Shown here: positions 33,558-44,017 of the stretch, piece after piece
How the letters are laid out: the number at the start of each line of letters is the position of its first letter
Position numbering within the stretch: position 1 is the stretch's first letter
Origin: Micrasema longulum
Lineage: Eukaryota > Arthropoda > Insecta > Trichoptera > Brachycentridae
Assembly (NCBI GenBank): GCA_022494885.1
Contig: JAGVSM010003460.1
Coordinates: 1 to 64,000 of the forward strand
Reading direction: 5' to 3'
DNA: 64,000 bases
Made by a program: the position numbers and the translations under genes
Notes under the pieces: generated by a model
Database searches by the model: none
What the model saw: only the letters and a program-made list of their open reading frames with translations
What the model was told of the DNA's origin: nothing

Positions 33558-33797
33558 GGGCCGCGATGATAAACGTCTTCTTCATCGGTACATATCGAGA
33601 CGGTATAAAGTAAAATCGATATTTTTTCACGAAAATGTACACATTTGTATAAAAATTTCAAGTGTCTTCGCCAGTAATCTGTAATTGAACATGTTTAGAA
33701 AAAGAATGCATAGATATATTTTTCATACAGAAAACTTTATTTTACGTTGTAGATAAAATTTTAAATAAATGTTTACATTCCATTGTAATGCGGGACC
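33558..33797 (+). mobile_element. Repeat R MITE, unit 2, directly abutting unit 1
   Basis: Begins GGGCCGCGATGATAAACG one base after unit 1 ends and finishes CATTGTAATGCGGGACC. The interior repeats CTTCGCCAGTAATCTG, TTCATACAGAAAACTTTATT and GTAGATAAAATTTTAAATAA. The head-to-tail arrangement suggests a tandem duplication or insertion at the terminus. Confidence 0.72.
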
Positions 33798-34049
33798 TGC
33801 TCCTGAATAATTGAAATGCAAGGAAGACGACATTTTTTTTAAATGCACTAATTTATTTTAATTACATGCAATGAGTAGGTGCCTGGTATATATAAATGCG
33901 ACCGTCATCGACCTTGAGAAAAAATGCTACGCTCGGGTATAAAAACAAGTTTCCGATTGCAATCTGTCAAACTAGTGAGAAAGTTTGCTCGTATCATTTT
34001 CTGGCACCATCAAAAGGTCATCGTAGCGCAATAATATATAGCCAGGGAT

Positions 34050-34194
34050 ATTTAATTTTTTATTTTTTTTATTTATAATCATATTATATTATAAACACAA
34101 AATTAAAATTTATACAAAGTTGCTTTGACTGCTTAAGTAGGGTTATTCACCCCGTTCTTAGACAGTCAAAAAAATATAATAAACAGTAATACAT
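34050..34194 (-). repeat. Possible LINE 3' end
   Basis: The minus strand passes through AAGAACGGGGTGAATAACCC and ends in TTATAAATAAAAAAAATAAA. It looks like a retroelement 3' terminus, with no coding support. Confidence 0.3.
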
Positions 34195-34500
34195 ATAAAG
34201 AAACAGTTATGAAGATAGAGGACGAAGTGAAAAACAAAGTGAAAAATGGAGTAACATGGTAAAAAATGTAATAAAAACATAGTAAAAATGTAGTAAAAAA
34301 ACGAAGCAAAAACAAAGTAAAATCATATTATAAATATAGTGAAAACATAGTAAAAAACATTAAAAATATATAAAAATGTATGGAAAAATATTTTAAAACG
34401 CAGTTAAATGCGACTTAAAAACAGAATACAAAGTGAGAAATATATTTAAAGTCAAAGTAAAAAATGAATGTATGTGTATAGCAAAAAGCACATTAATTTT
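34195..34500. repeat. Strongly strand-asymmetric, degenerate AAGTAAAAA-type repeat
   Basis: The plus strand is dominated by A and G with repeated (A)GTAAAAA(A/C)A and GTGAAAAAC words at irregular spacing over 300 bp and very few C. Probably an expanded, diverged simple repeat or retroelement tail. Confidence 0.5.
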
Positions 34501-34914
34501 TTTTTTAAATCAAGTAAAAGATGTAATAAAAATAAAAACATTGCTTTGATGGTTTTGGAAAAATATAGAATTGGCTAGTAAAAAAATGGAATTCAACAAT
34601 TATCATCGATTGTCAATAAAGTAAAAGATTATTATATGTACGAAAATTAATGTGTATGAATATTTGAAGTGTCTTTCTCATTAAACATTCAAATAAAAAT
34701 TGTATGCACATATAATTTGATTTTACCTTAAAGACAATTAAACGTAGTTTTGCAGAAAATAGCCAGTCATAGAAAAGTGAAACGGAGATAATAGCACTTT
34801 TGTTAAAAAAAAAAAATCTACACAACAGTTACTTTGACAAATGATATATAATGCAAACACTCGTATATTTTATATAAAATAAAAAAAATAATTCAACCAT
34901 TCATTAAAACAGTT

Positions 34915-34985
34915 TTGATGATTTTTAAAGTCTGGCTGACCACACAATCTAAAATGTGCATTTTACAGAAAACAGCCAGCCCTAG
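34915..34985 (+). repeat. Direct repeat flanking a Repeat T copy (left)
   Basis: TTTTTAAAGTCTGGCTGACC, then ACACAATCTAAAATGTGCAT and CAGAAAACAGCCAG match 35383-35445 closely. A third partial copy (TTTTGCAGAAAATAGCCAGT) lies at 34749-34768. Confidence 0.65.
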
Positions 34986-35068
34986 TAAAACTCTGATGTG
35001 TGTTGTGTCATTACGTACCTATTGAACATTTTTTAAATTTTAATATTAGGGTACTTAATTGTAAAGAA

Positions 35069-35303
35069 TTGAAGGATTATAGATGTTCGAATATGGACAG
35101 AATGGTAAATGTTACACAGTGTGTAAAGTGTCCACTCAAACCAGCCATTGACAGGTCATAAGCCCTGTAGATGCCTAGACTTCCATATTAACTTATCTTA
35201 AATGTTCTTCATCTCTGTTGCAATATGTTAATATAAACAGCTCCCCGGGCAGTTAAATCCAGTCTTTGTCTACAAAAATTTTGATAAACTCAAAATATTG
35301 TTG
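35069..35303 (-). repeat. Repeat T copy
   Basis: Core AATGTTACACAGTGTGTAAA and CCAGCCATTGACAGGTCATA, then GCCTAGACTTCCATATTAAC, and the terminal end ATCCAGTCTTTGTCTACAAA with CTCAAAATATTGTTG. The left terminus is missing. Confidence 0.7.
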
Positions 35304-35382
35304 TAAATAATAAGTTAAATCCATTTGTTATAACAATTTTAAAAGTAATTTAATTACGTGTTAAAGGAATTTCGGTTATTTT

Positions 35383-35445
35383 TTAAAGTCTGGCTGACCA
35401 CACAACCTAATATATGCATTTTGCAGAAAACAGCCGGATCTAATA
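35383..35445 (+). repeat. Direct repeat flanking a Repeat T copy (right)
   Basis: TTTTTTAAAGTCTGGCTGAC, then CACACAACCTAATATATGCA and GCAGAAAACAGCCGG repeat the 34915-34985 sequence in the same orientation on the other side of the 35.1-35.3 kb element. Confidence 0.65.
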
Positions 35446-35855
35446 TTGAAGAAAACTCATTCAAACTTTGAATGTATAAGGTGACATTCGGTATTAAAAA
35501 AAAAATTATTACAGGTATTTTTAAATGAATGTACCTTAATTTATTTAAGAGGACAAGAGTTCTGAAGGAATTAACCTTCCATCAGCATCTATACCGTAAA
35601 ATGTTTCTAGTGCCGTGGGTGTTTTCTGCAAATTAAGAAATGCCATTTTTGTAATCAACACTATTTTCAGAAGGTGATAAGTATTGTTTTTTTTTGTATG
35701 AAAGCGGCCTGGCCATTTTTAGCAGAACGTAGGATTGACCTTACTGCACCCGAAAACACAAAGATCTCATTTTTCAAAATTGTGGCCTGGCTGCTTTCTA
35801 CATAACTACGGTCGGTCGAAGATAACTCAAATAACAAAATGGAATATTTTGAGTC

Positions 35856-36790
35856 TTCATCACATTTTCCTGTCCGCACCCAGTGGTGAATAGGACACTG
35901 CATTAGTAAACCAAGTGCAGCGTATCTTGATAATTTGTTAAATGAAGGATAGGTGATCAGTTCACGCTTAAGGATCCAGTCCAAGGACAGTGTAATATTG
36001 CATTGTAAAACCACCTTTTGAAACAATATTTCATATCGACGTTTCCAGGTATCGAACCCGTAACTTTTTAGCATCATAGGTGAACGTTCTGAGCAGTCAT
36101 TTGGTTTTTCTATTTAGTTTTTCTACTTGGTTTTTCGTATTTTTTATTTTCTCTATCTATTTTCGCCTCTATTGTATACACCATGATCGGTCTGACACAC
36201 GTTTTGTATATCCGAATTATGTTTCCAATAATCATGTGTTTATTGTACTATATGACATTTCTTAGGCATTCAGATGTTTACTAACTGAGATGGATATATT
36301 CTCATCATCACTATGGCTGCATCATCTGCGTGGCATGTGATGTTAATGACCTTATCTCCCTTAGTAGATTCACTACTTTTTTCATTATCAGAGGCGTTTT
36401 TTAAATATATATTTATTCTGCTTGTGTAAGAAATTTTTTTTATCGTATTTATTGTTGTGCTATATTTAGTCTAAAGGTGCTAAACTTGCTTTGTTTCTTT
36501 GCTGTTCTCAATATGTGTTATTTTTTTAACGTTAATATTATTTATGTCTCGAACTGAGTTGTTGTAACTCCTGGCAATGTAATTCAACGTATTATACTTG
36601 TAAAATACTTTATATTTTATGATTTTTAATAAATAAAAAAAAACAACTACACTATGAGTCCGACTTCCCTTGACTCGATTTACTTTATTCAGATTTTCAC
36701 CTGAGAGTTGCTAACGACTTAAAAATATTCATCTAGGATTCTGGTTCTATTTTATATGCAGAATTGTATTCTTAATCCACCTGGACACAA
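35856..36790 (-). repeat. SINE-A, long form, split by a 548-bp insertion
   Basis: 35856-36095 contains the tail (CACCACTGGGTGCGGACAG on the minus strand), the body and the B-box (TTCGATACCTGG). The tRNA-like A-box and 5' extension resume at 36644 (AACTACACTATGAGTCCGAC on the plus strand) and run to 36790 (CAGAATTGTATTCTTAATCC). Removing 36096-36643 restores the normal family order. Confidence 0.78.
36096..36643 (+). mobile_element. Retroelement 3' end inserted into SINE-A
   Basis: A 548-bp insert ends in TTTTAATAAATAAAAAAAAA, a polyadenylation-like 3' end, immediately before the SINE sequence resumes. No intact coding part: a 61-codon ORF at 36080-36265 starts in the SINE. A short CA/ACA overlap at the junctions is all I see of a target-site duplication. 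Confidence 0.6.
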
Positions 36791-36835
36791 TTATTAAAGG
36801 AACGAGGAATCAAACAATTAAATTTATTTTACCGT

Positions 36836-36891
36836 GCATTGGTGCATTCACTGTGGAGTATTGTGATCATTTTCTGTTAAATGAAGGTAAG
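36836..36891 (-). repeat. SINE-A tail/body fragment
   Basis: GATCATTTTCTGTTAAATGA and GGTGCATTCACTGTGGAGTA match the 3' third of SINE-A on the minus strand. The rest is replaced by a LINE 3' end at 36892. Confidence 0.55.
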
Positions 36892-37042
36892 AATTTAAAA
36901 CATATATTTATTTAACACTTTATATACCAATACATTTTATACACAAACGGGGCTGGCATATTGCCTTAAGGCAATTTCATTTAACCTATCCAAACCATTC
37001 GGTTTGAGAAAATAAGAAGTACGAGTATATGGATATATTCTG
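36892..37042 (-). mobile_element. LINE 3' UTR, same family as 54585-55185
   Basis: The minus strand reads ATTTTCTCAAACCGAATGG, TTTGGATAGG, AAATTGCCTTAAGGCAATAT and GCCAGCCCCG, then a T/A-rich end with TTAAATAAATA. The plus strand at 55085-55150 has the same words in the same order. The TTGCCTTAAGGCAA palindrome is a family hallmark. Only the 3' tip is present. Confidence 0.75.
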
Positions 37043-37254
37043 GGTATCAATACAAAATCTTAAAATTTTATACAAAATTTAAAAAAAAATAACTAAAAAT
37101 CCACAGTTTACTATGATTACTATGAAGAGTGGCAAGGGGATGGGAAGAAGAGAAGAAGGAGACACTAACATATTTAGATAGTGACATTTAAATGCTGATT
37201 AAAATGTAAATAAAAAATTAGTTGGAGATAATTCAAAATAGCACCGCTACTATT

Positions 37255-37331
37255 TACATAGACAGAATGATGAATGTTAAACACTGCCGAAAGTGGCCAC
37301 CGATGACATATCATAAGCTCTTAATGTCTTG
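37255..37331 (-). repeat. Repeat T core fragment
   Basis: AGAATGATGAATGTTAAACA, AAAGTGGCCACC and ATCATAAGCTCTTAATGTCT match the core of the family; no termini. Confidence 0.5.
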
Positions 37332-37337
37332 ATATGT

Positions 37338-38075
37338 ATTGTTAACAAAACTCTTAAACTTCTTGGTTTTATCAATAGATTGATGGCAGACTTTAAAAAT
37401 ATTAATATTATTAAATCTCTTTATTCTAGTTGGAACCCATCTAGAATATGCTTCTCCAATTTGGTCTCCATTTTATAGGACTTATACTGACCATATCAAG
37501 ACTGTCCAACACCATTTTCTAAAAAAAGGGACATGGTTGCTTGAATTGCAAAGGGGTCATTATTCTTATTTTGAAATAGAGCAATCTCTTATTCTGTCTT
37601 CATTGGAGAAACGTAGAACTGAGATGGGACTCATATGCATTTTCAAAATACTAAATGCTAAAAATGATGTCCCATCTCTTTTGCAATCAATTTCTTTTCA
37701 TGTTCCCAACCATGTCACCAGAAGTCAAAATCTGCTTTTTATTAAATCTTTGAAGAACAACTTTTGTTTTTATGCCCCAATGCCCAGCACGTGCAGATTG
37801 GTCAGTTCGCCACACAATTTGGAATTCTTTGGAATTGATCGTCCGGTTTTTTATAGATCTCTTCACCACTAAAACAGTGTGAGATAAGGATGAATTAGCA
37901 TGGTTCAGCTTGAAGTATGTTATATGTTTATAAATTTATATTGAATACCAATATTTTATTGACCTTGTTTTTCTTTGCTACATAGTTTTATGTTGTTTTG
38001 TTCAGTTTGTTTATATGTTTCTTCATGTAACTGTTGTTCATTGGCTTAGGCCGTATATATAATAAATAAGTAAAA
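37338..38075 (+). pseudogene. LINE 3' end: RT C-terminus plus 3' UTR (family shared with 60470)
   Basis: Across a frameshift the plus strand decodes TKLLGFINRLMADFKNINII, LEYASPIWSPFYRTYTDHIK and TVQHHFLKK (the LEYAS.IW.P......I..VQ..FL signature downstream of the RT palm), then ILSSLEKRRTEMGLICIFKI, VPSLLQSISFHVPNHVTRSQ and a stop at 37870-37872. The ~200 bp 3' UTR (TTGACCTTGTTTTTCTTTGC, TAACTGTTG, GGCTTAGGCCGTATATATAA) is repeated at 60650-60790. The catalytic RT part is missing. Confidence 0.8.
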
Positions 38076-38094
38076 TATATTTTAACATTTGCAG

Positions 38095-38300
38095 TACAAT
38101 TCAATCGTAAATTGTCGTAATGGTTGAGTCGCCGCGGCCGCGTTGACACCGCATCTTCCGTCTGGTAGGTGATATAAGCCGTGAACCGGAAAGGTAGTAT
38201 TGTGTAATAGGCAAAGACGTCAACTGTCGGACAGGACGGAAACCTACTGAACTGTGAAACCATTAGACTGTGTCAACAACATAACTCAACACTTTAAAGC
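38095..38300. other. GC-richer segment with CpG-rich core
   Basis: Contains GTCGCCGCGGCCGCGTTGAC and a GACGTCAACTGTCGGACAGG stretch, unlike the surrounding AT-rich sequence. The 91-codon minus-strand ORF across it is undistinguished. Might be an unrecognised transposon end or a regulatory segment. Confidence 0.3.
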
Positions 38301-38532
38301 CGATACTTAATTTATGTACATAATCTAATCGTTACCTGGAAGATTAGATTAATTGAAATACAAAGTTTGTTAATGTGAAATCGGTTTTTCACCGTACAAA
38401 AAACTCGTTTCAAAATCATATAAAAAGTAAGTTATATTTTATATTTTATGCGCATGGTGTTTAAGCAATTTATATATTTTTGTTTATGATTTTTAGTAAA
38501 TAAGTAAGTAGTGATAAGTGGTAAGTGGTAAG

Positions 38533-38764
38533 TCGACCTGCAAGAGGTCTCGGGTTCAATTTCCGACATGGTTGAGGTGAAATATAATTTAAAAATGTGT
38601 TTTTACACCTGAATATTTCATAGTCCCCGGACTGGTACCGGAAGCGTAAAACTGATCATGTTACATTCTTGTAACAATAAAAAAATTATCAAGATACACA
38701 GTGATTGGTGTACTTATTCAATGCCCTATGCACCATTAGGTGCGGAAAAGGAATGATGATGCTT
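38533..38764 (+). repeat. SINE-A, short form
   Basis: The plus strand retains the anticodon/T-arm part of the head (GACCTGCAAGAGGTCTCGGG, TTCAATTTCC B-box), the body (AAACTGATCATGTTACATTC) and an excellent tail (CCTATGCACCATTAGGTGCG, then GGAATGATGATG). The A-box is replaced by a short GTGGTAAGTGGTAAG repeat. Confidence 0.8.
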
Positions 38765-39236
38765 AGTGGTAAGTATATTTATTTCAATTTTAAAACGGTT
38801 CTACCTTTCCTAGTTTGGACTGCTGAATGTAATCATTGCATTGGGGGAAAAGCATAAATAAATAGCGCCGTATTTGATTTTATTTATTATTTAATGCTGA
38901 AATTTCATTAAATTTATTCAGCATGTTTTAAGATTTTGTCAATTAACAATTCTTAAATGATAGACAAGTGAAGTAAAACTTCACCAATCATTTCTTAAGC
39001 TAATTTATCATTGATTTGTAGATACTAATACTCTAGACACACGTTTTGTAAATTTAAATTATCTTTACGCAATTCAATTGCAAAAATGTACTAAAGCTAT
39101 TCACACACAATTTGCGTTGGTATTTAAATACAATCAACATCACATAAACTGCAAAACAGTTCCTCTTATAACTTTGCGCCTGTGTTTTAAAAATCTATTT
39201 AATATTTTTGTATGAACTTAGTACATATTATATTCC
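38765..39236. other. AT-rich DNA, nothing recognised
   Basis: No supported feature before the SINE-A tail fragment at 39237. Confidence 0.4.
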
Positions 39237-39292
39237 GACACTTATTCACACCCAATGATGTATAAGGCACTGCGATGGATTTTTGTAGCAAA
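39237..39292 (-). repeat. SINE-A tail fragment
   Basis: CACTTATTCACACCCAATGA and GTATAAGGCACTGCGATGG resemble the SINE-A 3' end on the minus strand. Confidence 0.4.
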
Positions 39293-40039
39293 AATGTAGT
39301 AAAAAGTGAAAAGTTATACGACAACGTATCTTTAGTAATTAATCCATTTATTTAACAAAATTTAAGAATGTTTTTATTTATCGAATTGTGTTATTTATGT
39401 GAATACGTAAGTAGGAGTTTAAAAGGAGAAATTCTAACTGTGATTTATTTGGCATTAACAGATTATTTCAATTGACGAAATAATACTTAAATAAATTATA
39501 AGGTACACGTTTCATATATTATCCTTAGTTATCCAAGAGTGTTCAACGTCTTTTATAAACATATTAAGTTCTCCAAAACAATGTCTATAATTAAGATAAA
39601 TTTCCATAACTTGATTTTATCGAAGGGTAGGGACCACTGGATAAGATAGCTTCGATATAATATATCGATGCTGTCTTCATTATTATTCATAAACGTATAT
39701 ATGTATATCATCTTTGAATAAACTTAATACTGATGCTTAATAATTTGTGAATTTAACTATTGCTAGTCAAAGCATAAAATATTTATTATTATGTTAATTA
39801 AATGACATATTCTACCATATAGACGTGTTACTATATTTACTTTATTGAATTATTTGGGATTTATTTTTACTTTCAATTAATTATCTAATTCAATTATAAA
39901 ATTACCATTAGTTATTAATTACATATTGCCATGTATTATGAAATCATTTTTCTGCATTCCATTCTTGAAATGTATAAATTTTTATTATTTGTATCATGTT
40001 TTGATTATTTTGTGTACTATTTAGTATGTTTGTAATTGT

Positions 40040-40165
40040 TTTTATTAATATTTAGAAGAGTCCCGACTTAACGCGGAATTCTCTAAGAAGTCGGGTCATA
40101 AAAAAATATAATAGTGCTTTGATAAAATTGTGTATTGTGTGCATTAAATAAATAAACATAAATAA
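40040..40165 (+). repeat. Possible LINE 3' end with hairpin
   Basis: A perfect 8-bp stem (CCCGACTT at 40062-40069, AAGTCGGG at 40088-40095) is followed by ATTAAATAAATAAACATAAA. A stable hairpin just upstream of an AATAAA-rich end is common in insect LINE 3' UTRs. No coding part is seen. Confidence 0.4.
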
Positions 40166-40217
40166 TAGTAAGAATAAAAAGTGGATTCACACATTTTATT
40201 TTTGCAGTACATTGTTA

Positions 40218-40345
40218 AACCCTTGACCGCACCCAACGGTTCAAAGAACACAACATCGGTCAAATAAATGCGGTGTATTTCGATCATATGTTACAGGAAA
40301 GTTAGGTAAAGAAAGTGTAATTAGCCTAACGTTTAGGATATATGT
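40218..40345 (-). repeat. SINE-A 3' half, degenerate
   Basis: GACCGCACCCAACGGTTCAA, TCGATCATATGTTACAGGAA and TAATTAGCCTAACGTTTAGG follow the SINE-A body order on the minus strand. The head is absent. Confidence 0.55.
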
Positions 40346-41306
40346 ACTTCCCGTTTATACTGTTTTAAAAGAGCAAATTAAGATGTGGTCCATAAATTAA
40401 ATATCAAAATGATGAGGCAAAAGTAATTTATGTTTAACATTTACTAAGTATTTATGATTATTGATTTTTTAGAAATAAAATATAAAGACGCCATTTGTCA
40501 TTTACTAACTTATTTGCAGAGAGTAAATACAAAAAAATTAAATAAAATAAATCAGAAAAAATTCAAATAAAAAAAACGACAAAAAAGATTGATAAAACAG
40601 TAAGAGTTATACCACAAAAAATCAAAATTGAAGCTATATCTCTCTGTATATAAAAATCACAGGTCATTGACTCTACGGATTAGGTTTTGTACATATTTAT
40701 ACAGTGCGAGAATTTGCACGTACGATCATAAATATAACTACAATGTGAAAAAAATACACATTGCAATTTGTACTTACATTTACAGTCACCAAATATGAGT
40801 GAAACCTGGCTTATGATTCCGTCAGTAAATTTGAATAAACAAAAAACAAAACAAATCAAACAAACATACCTACCATAATACATATGCCTAAATGTATTTA
40901 AAATCGTTTTTCAAATATGTACTTAAAGAAAACAGGTCTTTTTCTTTCAAATTCAATACAGCTAAAACATTTTTTTCTTTGTTTGAAAGGCATTTTATAG
41001 TTTAAAATGAATGTTTTTTGTGGATCTTTTGCATAAAAAACAATTCAATAAATAAAGAGAGCTTTTGTAATTTGCATTCAATAAGATTATTTCAAATGCA
41101 TGCAAAATACAAGCAGATAATGTTTGTGCAGTTTTTCCTATAACAATACAATGCAAATAAGAAGACGTATGTAGTTATTTATTTATTTGTCATCTTATCT
41201 CATCTTACTTTGACAAAGAATATTCTTTTTATTCATAAGAATACAAAGCGGTGGGAAAAAAAACTGAAAGCGTGTTTTACTCTTATATTGTTTTTATATA
41301 GGGCAA
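40346..41306. other. AT-rich DNA, nothing recognised
   Basis: A 67-codon minus-strand ORF at 40680-40883 (Cys/Phe-rich) has no recognisable domain. Confidence 0.4.
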
Positions 41307-42009
41307 CTAGTTGACCCGACAGACGTTGTCCTGTTCGAACGTTGGATTACCCGCTCTTAGCTTGGAAAAATACTTTTCATTGATAAATAGGTACCTAGGT
41401 ACTTTTTGTGATAAAATCCAAAAACTAAAAATTGTTAATATTCAAATATTTCATTTAAGTATGTTCCTAGGTACTTGTTTATGGTTGTATTCCAAAACAT
41501 AACATAAATACTTTTTCAAATATGGCATTTTTTTTTGCAAACGTCAAACTCCGGTCTTTACATCAACAGAGTGGTGTACTTATGTAGGAAAACGATTTAT
41601 AAAAATGTGTTGAATTTAATATTATTTTAGTATTACTTCAAATCCAGTATAAAGAAATAAATGGGCAGAAATTATGAGGAATTTAAGGAAAGGATCTGAT
41701 TAAGATCCATAAAAAACAAATGCTGTGTGTAAAAATTCAAAAACAAACATTTTTTAAACACAAAAAAACAACATCTTCCCATTTTTTTGTAAATGAATTC
41801 TCCTCAAATGCAACCCTGGTAGATATCAATGAATAAAACATTTATGCTCCTTACTTCTTTTTTACATATGAGACTGAAGATTTTAATATCTACGAACACA
41901 GCGCAGCGCAAAGATCTATATTTCTCTGAAAACCGCAAGTAAATCGGTTAAGCCGTTTAAGAGGAGTTCGGTGACATCACACGTACAGAGGAATTATATC
42001 AATAAAGAT
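41307..42009 (-). mobile_element. Non-autonomous Helitron-like element
   Basis: On the minus strand the element starts A|TCTTTATTGATATAATTCC and ends ...GACAACGTCTGTCGGGTCAA-CTAG|T. The end has a short hairpin (GACA/TGTC) about 10 nt before CTAG, and insertion lies between A and T: the standard Helitron signature (5' TC, 3' hairpin plus CTRR, A-T target). The interior includes AACCGATTTACTTGCGGTTT. A partial second copy in the opposite orientation lies at 47685-48310. No Rep/helicase coding. Confidence 0.75.
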
Positions 42010-42730
42010 TAAAAATCTTTAAGGCACAACTGATTGTTGAATATAGTGATTCCTTTCATATTTAATGGGTTTAAGAACAGTTTTAAAGATGATTCATTTG
42101 AGTTTCGCATTATAATTTGCTATTTATATTCCATTTATTATAGATACCTATTTTTTCTTTATTTTCGGTTATTTCAAACCCCCCCTACCTAACAACTTCA
42201 GATATTAGCTGTATTAGACTAAAACTATAAACCGTGTTTCATTAAAAATAACATTTTGGTTGGGTCAAAGGATATGGTATAAATTAATAGCGCACACTAT
42301 TAGAACTGCCAGTATAATGCTATTACAGTCTTAATTAATTCTGATTTGATTATTATTAAGTTCCATTACTGAAATAATTTTTCAAAAAAAATTGTTTTTT
42401 TTTTTCATTTTTCAAAAACACAATCCCAAACTCTTATTTCAGCATTCATAATTTGATTCCAATGTAGATTTATGTGACGAATTGAATATCAAGAAACACT
42501 TTATACCTTATTTGTTGACCCTAAAAAAAATTAAAAAACTGGTAAATCCTACCTTAAATAAATAACATTTGATACAAGTATTTGCTTTGCTTATTAAAAC
42601 TAATAAAATTAAAAATACATACTCATTTCAGACAGAAAATCCTTAATCTAGCATATATATTATTGTAATATTGATCCCGCAAAGCTGATTGTGGGTTACA
42701 TTATATGGATTTTTTCATTTATATTTTGAA
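42010..42730. other. AT-rich DNA between two Helitron-like elements
   Basis: Nothing supported. Confidence 0.4.
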
Positions 42731-43230
42731 CTCGCTTTTACCCGGCCTCTGCTTCAAGAGTTTCTGATTATCAATAAAATTTTCGGGATGAAATTACATT
42801 TTTTATGGGGATTGAAAGAAGCTCGGTCTTTCAACTATCGCTATTAAAGAAATACGATGATCCGTAAGTCTATAATGACGAAGCATCGTTATTCTGTTCA
42901 CAAATCTAAAATCAATTAAAACAAGCAAACCAACCTTACCATAGATAAATCGAGTAAATTTTTCGAATTTAAGCAATTGGTTGATTCTTTTTGACATCCA
43001 ATCTTACCGCTTACTCATTTTCAAATAATGTTTCTCATTGTTGACATATAAAATATTATACTATTAACATTGTATTTTTTTAATTCGAGATGAAAAATAA
43101 GTATCCAATTTCACTTCTTACCTCTCCGGCTATCCCTATGCAAAAAAAATATATCGATCGGTCACTCCGATGAGACGTGAAGGAAACACAAACAAACAAA
43201 CACACTTTTTATTAAGAATATTAGTATGGA
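42731..43230 (-). mobile_element. Non-autonomous Helitron-like element, degenerate 3' end
   Basis: The minus-strand 5' end is A|TCCATACTAATATTCTTAAT followed by AAAAGTGTGTTTGTTTG. The 3' end is GAAGCAGAGGCCGGGTAAAA-GCGAG, an eroded form of the GGGTAAAAGCTAGT end common in such elements. A 64-codon ORF inside (42803-42997) has no helicase or Rep motif. Confidence 0.58.
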
Positions 43231-43309
43231 TTTGCGACACATAGATTTTTATTAAAAATAGGTACCCAATTCAATAAAAATAAAAGAAGGAAAATGTTTT
43301 TTTTTTACA

Positions 43310-43510
43310 CATAGTAATCACTAACTGTCTTTTGATATGTTTTTTATGATCTTTTTGAATTTATTTAAGTTTGTTTCATCACAATTATCACTAGGTATTA
43401 AGTTGAATGGTCTTGAATAATAAATAAGATAAATTTTCCTTTCTAATTGGTTGTACGGTTTGGTGTTCAACGCACGTCCTAACACCACCACCTCTCCCTG
43501 TAACACGAAC
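43310..43510 (-). pseudogene. Possible LINE RT C-terminal tail
   Basis: The minus-strand frame reads RKIYLIYYSRPFNLIPSDNC, then DETNLNKFKKIIKNISKD and stops. The pattern FNLIP......NLNKFKK.IK resembles the last residues of Jockey/CR1-group RTs (YNxLPxxIK....FKxxLKxxL). The preceding sequence (VVVLGRALNTKPYNQLE) does not match, so the call is weak. Confidence 0.35.
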
Positions 43511-43843
43511 AGTCAACAACGCAAGACATATGACTACGGAAACACTCCCCAAAGGGTGTCTCAGGAGACGTGAGTTCTTAATTTAAAGTCGAGGAGGTGT
43601 TCGTGTAATGTTATGGCTAGTTACTCACAAACGGTTTTCAACGACGCAGCACGAAGTACATAACACACCACGCTTTAAATAAACCGGTGAATGTCTAAAC
43701 TAATAAATTTAACTGTGCCGGAATAGAAATGAATACTGTGAATAAATTTTATTCCAGTTTTTTTTTCAAAACATCCAAAAAATTAATTTATAAATAGAGC
43801 TGATTTAGATATCAATCTTAAAAAAACAAAAAATCAATATAGA

Positions 43844-43938
43844 TATGGTCGTCGCCAGACAAGAATGCCTACGTTAACACATATTTTACACTGCGGTCAC
43901 TATGATAGCGTAGGGTTTCAAATCTGGCGACGACTATA
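43844..43938. mobile_element. Tiny palindromic TIR element (about 95 bp)
   Basis: TATGGTCGTCGCCAGA (43844-43859) is inverted as TCTGGCGACGACTATA (43923-43938) with one mismatch. The 63-bp interior (ACACTGCGGTCACTATGATA) has no ORF. Size and form fit a very short MITE. Confidence 0.6.
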
Positions 43939-44017
43939 CCTTATGATTCGTTTTATCGAAATATCTACAGTATGTACGTGTACAAAATTAGTAAATATTT
44001 AGTTGGACTAACACCGA

